In this document: positions 42,944-52,198 of the stretch, piece after piece
How positions within the stretch are numbered: position 1 is the first letter of the stretch
Layout of the letters: every line of letters begins with the position of its first letter
Origin: Schaalia suimastitidis DSM 15538
GTDB lineage: Bacteria; Actinomycetota; Actinomycetes; Actinomycetales; Actinomycetaceae
NCBI RefSeq assembly: GCF_000429105.1
Contig: NZ_KE386848.1
Span: forward strand, 432,434-496,433
Direction: 5' to 3'
Length of the DNA stretch: 64,000 nucleotides
Program-made: the position numbers and the translations under genes
Notes under the pieces: model-generated
Told to the model about the DNA's origin: nothing
The model's database searches: none
Seen by the model: only the letters and a program-made list of their open reading frames with translations

Positions 42944-45900
42944 TCAGATCAGCACCTTTTTGCCCAGCGGCGTCGGATTACCGAAGCGGTGGTTGGTAAA
43001 TGACACAGCCTGCTCGTGAACAAAAGGCACCAGTTCCACGCGGCCACTCAAGGTCACTTCGCCACTCCACACTGCCACATCGGCAAGCCACTCGGTGGGT
43101 AGCGCCTGGGACAATGCCGTGAGTGAACCGCCAACAAGGCGGATACGCGCATCCAAACCTGAAGTGGGAGCCCACGCGGCCGCCCAAGCGTAGAACGCCT
43201 CGTCACTTTCGTGTACAACGGTGGCGCCAAGGCGAGCCAGCACCGCACGCGCAGTATCCGACAGGGAAGTGGGCGCTGACACGCGCAGTTGCGATCCAAG
43301 GGCCGTGGCAGCGCCAGCCAAAGCCAACACCTGCCATTCTGGCTCACCATCACTCAGACGCACGACCACTGGCAGCGGGAAGTAGCGCAACACGTTACGT
43401 TCTACACCCAAGCCAGACGGGTCGTGCCCGACACCGAACTCCGTGTCAATCGCATGCTGCGCAGAGGCGGCAAAAATACGCAGCAGGTCGCCGTCGGCAA
43501 TACTGTGCGACGCCTCGTCAATGATGCGCAGAGCTTCAGCAGACAGCGGCGCTGACGGTGCCAAAGTGGCATCAGTGCGCTTAAAAGTACCCAAGCCGAA
43601 GAGATACGAGGGGCCGCCTGCCTTCGTGCCAGCACCTACCGCTGAGCGTTTCCAACCGCCGAAAGGCTGGCGGCGGACAATGGCGCCGGTGATGCCGCGG
43701 TTCACGTAGACGTTACCGGCCTGCACGTGTTCAAGCCAGTAGTTGATTTCGTCGGCGTTAAGCGAATGAATACCCGCGGTGAGACCAAAATCGGTGGCGT
43801 TTTGCAGCTCAATGGCGTCTTCTAAGGTTTCGGCGGTCATCACCCCCAGAATGGGACCGAAATACTCTGTGAGGTGATATTCCGAGCCTGGTTTGACACC
43901 TGCACGCACACCGGGACTCCACAATTTGCCGCTCTGGTCCAACTGACGGGGCTTAATGGCCCACACTTCGCCCTCACCCAGCGTGGTCAAGCCACGCAGT
44001 AGCTTGCCTGAGGCGGGCTCAACTAACGGTCCCATCTGCGTTTTCAGTTCCCACGGCCACCCGACGTTGAGCGAGCGAACGCCATCGAGGAGCTGATTGC
44101 GGAAGCGTTTGGAACGCGCCACCGATCCCACCAAAATTACAGTTGAACAGGCCGAACACTTTTGACCGGCGTGACCAAAAGCAGAACTAATGACGTCTTT
44201 GGCTGCCAGGTCAAGGTCAGCGTGCGGCGTGATGATAATGGAGTCCTTGCCTGAGGTTTCCGCAAGAACCCCAAGGTCGGGACGCCACGATTTGAACATC
44301 TTTGCCGTCTCAATTGAGCCAGTAAGGATGACGCGATCCACCTTGGGGTGGCTGATGAGTTCCCTGCCCAGTTCGCGTTCGGACATGCTCACCAGTTGTA
44401 GGACGTCGCGCGGTACGCCAGCGTCCCACATGAGTTTGGCGACCATTGCACCTGTGCGTGCCGAGGCCGAAGCTGGTTTGAAGATGACGCCGGAGCCTGC
44501 CGCAAGGGCCGCGAGGATACCGCCTGCGGGGATCGCCATGGGGAAATTCCACGGCGGTGTGACAACGATGAGGCGGGAGGGCTGGTAGGTGGCGCCACCG
44601 AGGTTGTCTAGGGCCAAGGCTTGTTCGGCGTAGTAGTGCGCGAAGTCGGCTGCTTCAGAAACCTCAACGTCTCCCTGATCGAGGGCTTTACCTGCTTCTG
44701 ATCCGGCAACTTCAATGAGGAGCCCACGGTTCTTTGAAAACTCGATACCTACACGGTGGAGGATTTCGGCGCGCTCTGCTGCTGGGCGGTTTCCCCATGC
44801 TTCGGCGGCTTGGTATGTGGACTCGATAATGGTGCCCAGCTGCTCGGGGCTGGTGACTTTCGCGTGGTCAATAATGTCACGGCCAAGTGTCGAGTCTTTC
44901 ATGCGCCCCGCAATTTCGCGTGCCCATTGGAGGTTTGCAGGTAGGGACGGGTCAGAGTCGGGCGTATTGTTGAAATTCCAGTTGCCGTCCGCGTCAGTGA
45001 CGAAGGCGCGGATGTCGTCGTGTGTTTCCTCAAGGCGGTTTTGGGTGCGGTTGGGTCCAACCGGGTCGGTGAAGGCGTGGCTGACGGCAGCAAGGAAACG
45101 TCCTTCTTCACGGGCCAAGAGTTCTTCAGAGTCCGCGATGTCAAATATGGATGACATGAAGTTGGCTGGGAGCGCATTTTCTTCGAGGCGCCGCACCAGG
45201 TAGGCGATGGCGACGTCGAATTCTTCGGGGTTGACGACTGGCACGTAGTACAGGAGGTGGCCGACGTCTTCTTGCATGGCTTGGGCTTGCGGGGAGGCCA
45301 TGCCGCTGAGCATTTCGAATTCCACGTCGGTGCCCACGTTAAGGCCGCGTTCTTTTGCCAGTTCGTAGGCGAAGGCTGCGGTGAAAAGGTTCATACCTGC
45401 CACGCCAATATTGACGTTGGCAATATGGTCGCGCTGTAGGGCGTATTCGAGGACTCGAATGTAGTTGGCGTCGGTGTGTTCTTTGGTGGGTTCTGTGGCG
45501 AGCGGCCAGCCTTTGGTGGTGGCTGCGACGCGTTCCATGGAGAGGTTGGCGCCTTTGACGACGCGGACCTTGATGGGTGCACCACCTCGGGCAACGCGCG
45601 CTGCAGCCCATGCTTGGAGGTCTTCCATTGCTGGCATGGCGTCAGGCAGGTAGGCCTGTAAGACGATACCGGCACGCAGGTTGAGGAATTCTGGGCGGTC
45701 CAGAATTGTTTTGAAAACGTCGATGGTGAGGTGGAGGTCGTGGTATTCCTCCATGTCGAGATTAATAAATTTCTTTGGCGTGTAGGAGTTGGCGCGTTCG
45801 TACAGTGGCAGTAGTGCGCTGACCGCGTGTGCGACCGCATCATCGTATGCCCACGGGTTGTGGGGGCCGATGACGGCGGAAACTTTCATTGACACGTAGT

Positions 45901-46420
45901 CAACGTCGTCGCGTTCCAGCAGAGCCATGGTGTCCGCCATGCGTTTGGCTGCTTCTTTGTCGCCGAGTACTGCTTCTCCCAGCAGGTTCATGTTGAGGCG
46001 TGCGCCTTCGGCTTTGAGGCGAGCGATGGCTTTGGTGAGGCCTTTGCCTTTTGCGTCAAGAACTAGGTCCCCTACTAGCTGTTGGAAGACTTTGGTGGCG
46101 AGGGGGACGACTGCGCTGGGGGCAAGGGGTGCGACTTTCCCGCCGAGGCCAAGCGGCGCCCGCAAATAGGCTGGCAGGAAGTTGGGGCCTTGGCTGGCCA
46201 GTTCTTTTATGGTGTGGGCTGCAACTGTGTCGTCTTCAGGCCGGATCACGCCATCAACAAATTGAACGGTGAATTCAAGACCATCGGGGTCTTGCAGTGT
46301 TTGTGCGAGTAGTTGGGCGGCACGATCATTGGGGTAGTTTTTTGATTCTTCTAGCCAGTAGCGTGCGCGCGTGGTGGCTTTGTGTGCGACGTCGTCAATA
46401 TTGTGTGGTTGGTAGACCAT
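42944..46420 (-). CDS. putA: Bifunctional proline dehydrogenase / L-glutamate gamma-semialdehyde dehydrogenase
   Basis: The 1158-residue PutA oxidises proline to glutamate in two steps. The FAD-dependent proline dehydrogenase barrel fills roughly residues 60-450. The NAD-dependent aldehyde dehydrogenase domain follows at roughly 510-980, with the catalytic Cys755 in GHAGQKCSACS and the glutamate in LAETSGKDS. About 170 further residues form a C-terminal region of unclear role; there is no N-terminal DNA-binding domain, so it is not a PutA repressor type. The ATG at 46420 has a GGGAG ribosome-binding sequence; the frame is open to 46474. putP lies 90 nt upstream in the same direction. Confidence 0.95.
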   Translation of the reverse strand: MVYQPHNIDDVAHKATTRARYWLEESKNYPNDRAAQLLAQTLQDPDGLEFTVQFVDGVIRPEDDTVAAHTIKELASQGPNFLPAYLRAPLGLGGKVAPLAPSAVVPLATKVFQQLVGDLVLDAKGKGLTKAIARLKAEGARLNMNLLGEAVLGDKEAAKRMADTMALLERDDVDYVSMKVSAVIGPHNPWAYDDAVAHAVSALLPLYERANSYTPKKFINLDMEEYHDLHLTIDVFKTILDRPEFLNLRAGIVLQAYLPDAMPAMEDLQAWAAARVARGGAPIKVRVVKGANLSMERVAATTKGWPLATEPTKEHTDANYIRVLEYALQRDHIANVNIGVAGMNLFTAAFAYELAKERGLNVGTDVEFEMLSGMASPQAQAMQEDVGHLLYYVPVVNPEEFDVAIAYLVRRLEENALPANFMSSIFDIADSEELLAREEGRFLAAVSHAFTDPVGPNRTQNRLEETHDDIRAFVTDADGNWNFNNTPDSDPSLPANLQWAREIAGRMKDSTLGRDIIDHAKVTSPEQLGTIIESTYQAAEAWGNRPAAERAEILHRVGIEFSKNRGLLIEVAGSEAGKALDQGDVEVSEAADFAHYYAEQALALDNLGGATYQPSRLIVVTPPWNFPMAIPAGGILAALAAGSGVIFKPASASARTGAMVAKLMWDAGVPRDVLQLVSMSERELGRELISHPKVDRVILTGSIETAKMFKSWRPDLGVLAETSGKDSIIITPHADLDLAAKDVISSAFGHAGQKCSACSTVILVGSVARSKRFRNQLLDGVRSLNVGWPWELKTQMGPLVEPASGKLLRGLTTLGEGEVWAIKPRQLDQSGKLWSPGVRAGVKPGSEYHLTEYFGPILGVMTAETLEDAIELQNATDFGLTAGIHSLNADEINYWLEHVQAGNVYVNRGITGAIVRRQPFGGWKRSAVGAGTKAGGPSYLFGLGTFKRTDATLAPSAPLSAEALRIIDEASHSIADGDLLRIFAASAQHAIDTEFGVGHDPSGLGVERNVLRYFPLPVVVRLSDGEPEWQVLALAGAATALGSQLRVSAPTSLSDTARAVLARLGATVVHESDEAFYAWAAAWAPTSGLDARIRLVGGSLTALSQALPTEWLADVAVWSGEVTLSGRVELVPFVHEQAVSFTNHRFGNPTPLGKKVLI

Positions 46421-46510
46421 TGTGTGGCTCCCTAGGTGACTGTATGCCAAATACGGGTGGTTTGGAGATGTCAACTCTCTGTTTGTCGGTGACGTGTAGC
46501 CAGGCAGATG

Positions 46511-48076
46511 CTACGAGCGTAGACGCGGTTTGCCGTCGACGTCGATAAGTGGCTCAGCTAAGGCGTGTACTTGGGCGAATTCTGCTTCGATGGCCTCGTT
46601 ATTGGCGGAGACTAGTCGCACTGCGCGGTCGAATTCGGCGTCAATTTCTGTGTCTTTTTGGTAGGTGGCAGCTGAAACGACGATGGCGACCAGTAGTGCT
46701 GCGAGGAAGCCGGGGAGTATTTCGTACAGTCCGAACCACTTGTAGGTGCCCCACACGCCGACGGTGACGGCACCGGCAGTCATACCGGCAAGGGCGCCTT
46801 GCCAGGTGAGGCGACGCCAGTACAGGGCCAGGATGACGATGGGGCCAAAAGCGGCGCCGAATCCTGCCCATGCGAAGGCGACCAAGTTGAGGATAGAGTC
46901 GGTGCGGAACCAGGCGAAGATGGCTGCGAGTACTGAGACTGCGAGGACGGCGATGCGTCCAAGGGTGATTGACGAGGCGGTGTCGCGTCGGTGTTTGCCG
47001 GTGGCGTTGACGATGTCTTCAACGACGGCTGAGGAGGTGACGAGTAGTTGGGAGGAAATAGTGGACATGATGGCGGCGAGGATGGCGGCCAACATGAATC
47101 CTGCGATGAATGTGGGGAAGAGTGCTTGGCCTGAGAGGATGAAGACAGATTCGTGTTGTCCTTCGGCGACGTTGATGATTCCGGCGTGGTGGAGTGCGAC
47201 GGCGACCAGGGCTGTGCCGCCTGCGCCGATAATGGATAGGAGCATCCAGCCAATGCCGATGCGGCGTGCTTGTTTGGCTTCGGCGGGGCTGCGTAGTGCC
47301 ATGTAGCGCACGATAATGTGGGGTTGTCCGAAGTAGCCAAGGCCCCATGCGAGTGCCGAGATAATGCCGATGGTGGTGCCGCCGCTGATGGGGGAGAGGA
47401 GCATGGGGTTGGTGGCGAGGATACCGTCGGTGACTTTATCAAGTCCTCCCAGGGCGATTATGCCTGCGATAGGCACTGTGACCAGTGCAAAGAGCATCAT
47501 GAGGCCTTGGACGACGTCGGTCCAGGATACGGCGAGGAATCCGCCGATAAGGGTGTAGAGGATGACGACGCCTGCGACAAGGACCATGCCAAGGTGGTAG
47601 TTCATGCCGAAGGCTGATTCGAAGAAGGTGCCGCCTGCGACCATGCCGGAGGACACGTAGAAGGTGAAGAATACGAAGATGATGATGCCGGCGGCAATGC
47701 GCACGTAGTGCTTTTTGTCGTGGAGTCGGTTGCCCAGGAAGGAGGGGACGGTGATGGCGTTGCCGGCGACTTGAGTGTAGGAACGTAGGCGTGCGGCGAC
47801 CAGTTTCCAGCTTGCCCATGAGCCGATGGTGAGGCCCACTGCAATCCACCCTTCGACGATGCCGCTGATGTAGAGGGCGCCGGGTAGGCCCATGAGGAGC
47901 CAGCCTGACATATCTGAGGCACCTGCTGATAAGGCAGCGACTCCTGGGCTGAGGTTTCGGCCGCCAAGCATATAGTCGTCAAGGTTCTTTGTGCGGGTAT
48001 ATGCCCAGATACCAATGATGATCATTGCAACGAAGTAAATAATCATTGCCATTGCTTGGCCCGTGATCGCTGACAT
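46511..48076 (-). CDS. putP: Sodium/proline symporter
   Basis: The 521-residue SSS-family transporter has about thirteen transmembrane segments and the PutP signature GASDMSGWLLMGLPGA near residue 55. It imports proline with Na+ for PutA. The start is the ATG at 48076 with GGGAAA upstream; the frame is open to 48109. It is the first gene of a putP-putA unit. Its promoter carries a TATAGT -10 box overlapped by the same near-palindrome found at acnA. The C-terminal tail of about 50 residues is cytoplasmic and acidic. Confidence 0.95.
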   Translation of the reverse strand: MSAITGQAMAMIIYFVAMIIIGIWAYTRTKNLDDYMLGGRNLSPGVAALSAGASDMSGWLLMGLPGALYISGIVEGWIAVGLTIGSWASWKLVAARLRSYTQVAGNAITVPSFLGNRLHDKKHYVRIAAGIIIFVFFTFYVSSGMVAGGTFFESAFGMNYHLGMVLVAGVVILYTLIGGFLAVSWTDVVQGLMMLFALVTVPIAGIIALGGLDKVTDGILATNPMLLSPISGGTTIGIISALAWGLGYFGQPHIIVRYMALRSPAEAKQARRIGIGWMLLSIIGAGGTALVAVALHHAGIINVAEGQHESVFILSGQALFPTFIAGFMLAAILAAIMSTISSQLLVTSSAVVEDIVNATGKHRRDTASSITLGRIAVLAVSVLAAIFAWFRTDSILNLVAFAWAGFGAAFGPIVILALYWRRLTWQGALAGMTAGAVTVGVWGTYKWFGLYEILPGFLAALLVAIVVSAATYQKDTEIDAEFDRAVRLVSANNEAIEAEFAQVHALAEPLIDVDGKPRLRS

Positions 48077-48164
48077 AGGCGGTTTCCCTTTCGGTTGTTG
48101 TCGTGGCACCGTTGCCTAAGGTGGACTTTAGTCCCCTGGGACCTTTGGCACAAGGGGGTGGAAC

Positions 48165-48186
48165 ACTATATCTCGATATTGAGAGA
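48165..48186 (-). promoter_or_regulatory. putP promoter with overlapping near-palindromic operator
   Basis: The dyad at 48169-48186 matches TATCTyGAyrTCrAGATA at 16 of 18 positions. On the minus strand its last two bases begin the -10 box TATAGT (48170-48165), the same arrangement as at acnA. The rest of the 353-nt putP-hsdM gap holds no gene, one TTGACGAGGC decamer (48363-48372) and no clear hsdM promoter. Confidence 0.6.
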
Positions 48187-48362
48187 ATGAAGGTATTGTA
48201 GCCAACGCTGGTAGGAAACGGTGTGCCAATAATGTGGTGTCATGTGTAAGGGGAGTGGGGGGTGTGGGGCAATGTCCTTCGGTGGCCGGTGAAGGCCCAC
48301 GACACGGTGGACGGGTCCGTCATCGCGCAGCAATAGGGCAGTAAACTACCTGCGGATTCACA

Positions 48363-48372
48363 TTGACGAGGC
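48363..48372 (+). repeat. Dispersed decamer TTGACGAGGC (one of 13 in the window)
   Basis: This is an intergenic copy upstream of hsdM. The others are at 9936, 10232, 22760, 32275, 34972, 38817, 43512, 46969, 56982, 57228, 58800 and 61853 (start positions, either strand). Five read as (Ile/Leu)-Asp-Glu-Ala, five lie in an antisense Ala-Ser-Ser frame, three are intergenic. Confidence 0.7.
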
Positions 48373-48429
48373 GGAGCTTGGCTTAGGGTATCCAGCGGGC
48401 TTTGCGGCAAATATGAAGGGATTGAGGCA

Positions 48430-49995
48430 GTGTCGCCAGAAACGTCGCATGAGCAGCGAATGGAACTTCATCGAACAATCTGGCGTATTGCCAATGATCT
48501 GCGCGGCAGCGTAGACGGCTGGGATTTTAAAGCCTACGTCCTGGGCATGTTGTTCTATCGTTTTATTTCCGAGAATCTGTGCGACTACCTGGATGCCGTG
48601 CAGGCAAAGGCTGGTATCAACGACTTCAGCTACGCGGCCACACCCGATGCGCAGGCAGAATTTGGCCGCCAACAGATCGTGGAAGAAAAAGGATTTTTCA
48701 TCCTTCCGTCCCAATTATTTGCCAACGTCCGCAAACGAGCGTGGCATGATGAGAATCTGAACGAAACACTGCACGACGTATTTCGAAATATTGAAGCGTC
48801 TGCTGTTGGCGCAGAGTCCGAAGCCGACCTCAAGGGACTTTTTGATGATCTCGATGTCAACAGCGCGAAGCTCGGCAACACCGTGGCACAACGCAACGAA
48901 AAGCTCGCCAAGTTACTTGACGCTATTGGGGACTTACCGCTGGGAGATTTTCAAGGCAACGCCATCGACATGTTTGGAGACGCCTATGAATACCTCATGC
49001 AGATGTATGCCTCAAATGCAGGCAAATCTGGCGGCGAATTCTTCACCCCACAAGAAGTGTCAGAAGTTCTGGCACGCATTGCCGTAGCCGGTAAGACAAG
49101 CGTCGAATCCGTGTATGACCCATGTGTTGGCAGCGCAAGCCTTTTGTTGCGATTCGCAAAGGTCCTTGGGCGCGACAACGTGAGGCATTTTTACGGTCAA
49201 GAAATTAATCTCACGACCTATAACCTGGCGCGCATCAACATGTTCCTTCATGGCGTGAATTTTGAGAGTTTCGACATTGCATTGGGCGACACGCTAACTG
49301 ATCCCCACTTCGAAGAAAAGCAACCATTTGAAGCGATTGTGTCCAATCCGCCGTACTCCACGAAGTGGGATGGGAACTCAAACCCTCTTCTTATTAACGA
49401 TGAACGTTTCGCGCCAGCCGGTGTATTAGCACCGAAAGCCAAAGCTGATTTAGCCTTCACGATGCACATGCTGTCGTGGCTTGCGGTCAACGGCACTGCA
49501 GCCATCGTTGAATTCCCCGGTGTCCTTTATCGAGGTGGTGCTGAACGCAAGATCAGGAAATACCTGATTGATAACAACTATGTTGAGGCCATCATTCAGT
49601 TACCGCCTGACCTGTTTTTCGGAACAACGATTGCCACCTGCATTATCGTGCTGAAGAAGTCTAAGGTCGAAAATGACGTGCTATTTGTCGACGCTTCGAA
49701 GCTCTTTAGTCGGGTCGGCAACAAAAACAAACTACTGCCAGGACATCAAGAGCGCATACTCCAACTACTCGCAGACCGCGCACCTGTCGATCATGTGGCT
49801 GCCATCGTGTCTAACGCTGCCATCGCAGAGGCTGATTATGCCTTGTCGGTATCGAGTCACGTTGAGCCCGAGGACACGCGCGAAATTATCGACATACAAG
49901 CGCTCAATGCTGAAATTGCACAGATCGTTGCTCGGCAGGCTGAGCTACGCACATCCATTGATACCATCGTCGCAGACCTAGAGGGTGAGCGATGA
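48430..49995 (+). CDS. hsdM: Type I restriction-modification system, methyltransferase subunit HsdM
   Basis: The 521-residue N6-adenine methyltransferase has an N-terminal helical HsdM_N domain (TIWRIANDLRGSVDGWDFK), the SAM-binding region GGEFFTPQEV and DPCVGSAS (230-237), and the catalytic NPPY at 306-309. With HsdS it methylates the host's recognition sites. The start is GTG 48430 (GAGG just upstream) or ATG 48460. It overlaps hsdS by 4 nt (ATGA), heading a four-gene operon. Confidence 0.95.
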   Translation: MSPETSHEQRMELHRTIWRIANDLRGSVDGWDFKAYVLGMLFYRFISENLCDYLDAVQAKAGINDFSYAATPDAQAEFGRQQIVEEKGFFILPSQLFANVRKRAWHDENLNETLHDVFRNIEASAVGAESEADLKGLFDDLDVNSAKLGNTVAQRNEKLAKLLDAIGDLPLGDFQGNAIDMFGDAYEYLMQMYASNAGKSGGEFFTPQEVSEVLARIAVAGKTSVESVYDPCVGSASLLLRFAKVLGRDNVRHFYGQEINLTTYNLARINMFLHGVNFESFDIALGDTLTDPHFEEKQPFEAIVSNPPYSTKWDGNSNPLLINDERFAPAGVLAPKAKADLAFTMHMLSWLAVNGTAAIVEFPGVLYRGGAERKIRKYLIDNNYVEAIIQLPPDLFFGTTIATCIIVLKKSKVENDVLFVDASKLFSRVGNKNKLLPGHQERILQLLADRAPVDHVAAIVSNAAIAEADYALSVSSHVEPEDTREIIDIQALNAEIAQIVARQAELRTSIDTIVADLEGER

Positions 49996-51275
49996 GCCGC
50001 ATAGATGACCTCATTAGAGAGCGTTGCCCAAATGGTGTACCTTTTCGGCGAATTGGTGATGCTGACATCAGTATTGGGGTTGTTGCTGGCGGAACGCCAC
50101 GATCGTCTGAACCGAAGTACTGGGAAGGCGGCGTTATTCCATGGATGAGTTCTGGAGAAGTAAACAAAGGAACTATTTGGAGCACTGAAAAGAAAATTAC
50201 CCCACTTGCCTATGAGGCGAGCAGTACGAAACTTGTTCCATCCGGGTCTGTAGTTGTCGCACTAGCGGGGCAAGGCACGACTCGCGGTAAAGTTGCACGC
50301 ACGCGCATTGAGCTTTGTACTAATCAGTCATTAGCTACCATCATCGTTTCAAGCGCAATGGATTCGGATTTTCTTTATTTCTATCTGTGCACACAGTACG
50401 AACAGCTGCGTGCAATTTCGTCGGGGGATGGGACAAGGGGTGGACTTAATCTTCAGATGATACGAAGCTTCCGTGTGCCGGTCCCGCCTTTAGACATACA
50501 GCGTGAAATCGTTGCAATTCTCGATAATTTCACTAAGCTTGAGGCGGAGCTTGAGGCGGAGCTTGAGGCGGAGCTTGTTGCCCGCAAAAAACAGTACGAG
50601 TACTACCGTAACGCGCTACTTTCCTTCACCGAACAGACTGATTTTGAGCGCGAGGGTAAGTGCTCTTATGTTGAATGGCGAACACTTGGGGAGTGCGGGA
50701 CATTCGTGCGGGGTCAAGGAATCCAAAAATCGGACTTCCAAGATTCAGGAATGCCCGCTATCCACTATGGGCAGATACATACAAAGCTTGGGGTCGCAAC
50801 GAAAAGTGCTATCAGCAAGGTGTCGTCGCATCTTTATCACCGATCGAAGAAAGCTCAATCAGGCGACTTACTAATAGCGACCACTAGTGAAGATGAAGCA
50901 GGCGTAGCAACTGCAACTGCTTGGCTAGGTAATAGTCCTGTTGCTGTTGGCGGCCACATTCTGATATACCAACATCACCTTGATCCGAAATACGTTTCTC
51001 ACTGGTGGCGAAGTTCTGGCTTTCAACAACAGAAATTGAAATATATCTCGGGAATCAAAGTGCTGGATATCTCAGCGGCATCTTTAAGTCGTATCCTCAT
51101 ACCTGTCCCACCCCTTGAAGAACAGCGAAGAATCGCCTCGATACTTGATGCCTTCGACGCGTTGGTCAACGACATAAGCTCAGGGCTTCCAGCGGAAATT
51201 ACAGCGCGGCGCAAACAGTATGAATACTACCGGAATCGTTTGCTGACCTTCCCAGAACTCAAAGAAGACGCATGA
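49992..51275 (+). CDS. hsdS: Type I restriction-modification system, specificity subunit HsdS
   Basis: The 427-residue subunit has two target recognition domains (about 10-175 and 220-385), each followed by a conserved helical region ending in the near-identical ARKKQYEYYRNALLSF and ARRKQYEYYRNRLLTF. This internal repeat gives HsdS its pseudo-twofold symmetry. In the central region the tetrapeptide EAEL occurs three times in a row (184-195), encoded by an exact 12-bp tandem repeat. In EcoR124-type systems, change in such a repeat alters the spacer length of the recognition site. Both domains look intact. Overlaps on both sides are 4 nt. Confidence 0.94.
   Translation: MSRIDDLIRERCPNGVPFRRIGDADISIGVVAGGTPRSSEPKYWEGGVIPWMSSGEVNKGTIWSTEKKITPLAYEASSTKLVPSGSVVVALAGQGTTRGKVARTRIELCTNQSLATIIVSSAMDSDFLYFYLCTQYEQLRAISSGDGTRGGLNLQMIRSFRVPVPPLDIQREIVAILDNFTKLEAELEAELEAELVARKKQYEYYRNALLSFTEQTDFEREGKCSYVEWRTLGECGTFVRGQGIQKSDFQDSGMPAIHYGQIHTKLGVATKSAISKVSSHLYHRSKKAQSGDLLIATTSEDEAGVATATAWLGNSPVAVGGHILIYQHHLDPKYVSHWWRSSGFQQQKLKYISGIKVLDISAASLSRILIPVPPLEEQRRIASILDAFDALVNDISSGLPAEITARRKQYEYYRNRLLTFPELKEDA
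50541..50576 (+). repeat. 12-bp tandem repeat, three exact copies, in hsdS
   Basis: The unit GAGGCGGAGCTT is repeated at 50541, 50553 and 50565, encoding three EAEL units in the spacer helix between the two recognition domains. Gain or loss of a unit would stay in frame. Confidence 0.9.
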
Positions 51276-52198
51276 GTAACAACGGCACCCACATTGAACT
51301 ATTCCTCGTTGATGGGATCGCTGGAGGAATCACCACCGCAGAAATAACAGGATGGACAGGCCATATCCTTATAGGCCCGCGCAGTGAACTCCCACGCATC
51401 CTTAAACGCAATGAAGCCAAACGAAACGGCACCTATATTCTCCTTGGCAGCGACGCCTCGGCAAGAGAAGAAATCCGCGCGTACATTGGGAAAACCGAGA
51501 ATTTCGAAGCCCGCTTTCGACAACATGACGCCAAAAAAGAATTCTGGGACCGACTGGTCCTTATCACCGCCAAAGACGATGCCTTCAACGAAGGACACTG
51601 GGGCTACCTTGAAGCCCGCCTCGTCGAAGAAGCCACACAAGCAGAACGCTGCCACCTCGATAACACCCAAAACCCCCAGACACGCAGGCTATCTGAAGCA
51701 CAACGCTCAGATATGGAAGCCTTCCTGACACAACTCACTACGGTGCTCCCCGTACTGGGGGTCAGTATTTTGCGCGGCAGAAAAAACAATTCCGGCACGC
51801 CAGATAGCGCAGGTGCAAAAAACACCTCACCGGTATTTACACTCACCGTCGCTCGACACAATATCGACGCAAAAGCTCAAGTCATTGACGGCGAATTCTT
51901 CCTCCTCGAAGGATCTCGTGTTGCCGCTTCCTGGATAGGAAAAGCCAGAAGCACAGCCACACAACGGTCATACGACACACTTAACGTACTTCGTGAGCGG
52001 CTCATCACCGACGGCTCTATACACCGCGTCGATGACCACGCCATCACCACCCGCGATATCCCCTTCAACTCCCCATCCCAAGCAGCCGCCATCGTTTGCG
52101 GGCGAGCCTGCAACGGACGTAACTACTGGACCTACGCTGACGGAAACTATGCCACCTGGGAAGCCAGCGGCCTCGACACAATAGGAAAACACTCATGA
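51272..52198 (+). CDS. GIY-YIG-like nuclease / DUF4357 protein within type I R-M operon
   Basis: The 308-residue protein lies between hsdS and hsdR, overlapping each by 4 nt. Residues about 50-125 resemble a GIY-YIG fold (GTYILLG, then YIGKTENFEARFRQH and a glutamate in YLEARLVEEA), with a degenerate first motif. The C-terminal 100 residues resemble DUF4357. Proteins of this layout are repeatedly found in type I R-M loci. Whether it is a nuclease, an accessory to restriction or a regulator is unknown. The position and tight coupling suggest a real role in the system. Confidence 0.78.
   Translation: MSNNGTHIELFLVDGIAGGITTAEITGWTGHILIGPRSELPRILKRNEAKRNGTYILLGSDASAREEIRAYIGKTENFEARFRQHDAKKEFWDRLVLITAKDDAFNEGHWGYLEARLVEEATQAERCHLDNTQNPQTRRLSEAQRSDMEAFLTQLTTVLPVLGVSILRGRKNNSGTPDSAGAKNTSPVFTLTVARHNIDAKAQVIDGEFFLLEGSRVAASWIGKARSTATQRSYDTLNVLRERLITDGSIHRVDDHAITTRDIPFNSPSQAAAIVCGRACNGRNYWTYADGNYATWEASGLDTIGKHS

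Noticed and set aside
46746-47442. Long open frames opposite or out of frame with putP
   Set aside because: Low-complexity Pro/Ser/Arg composition typical of shadow frames over membrane-protein genes.
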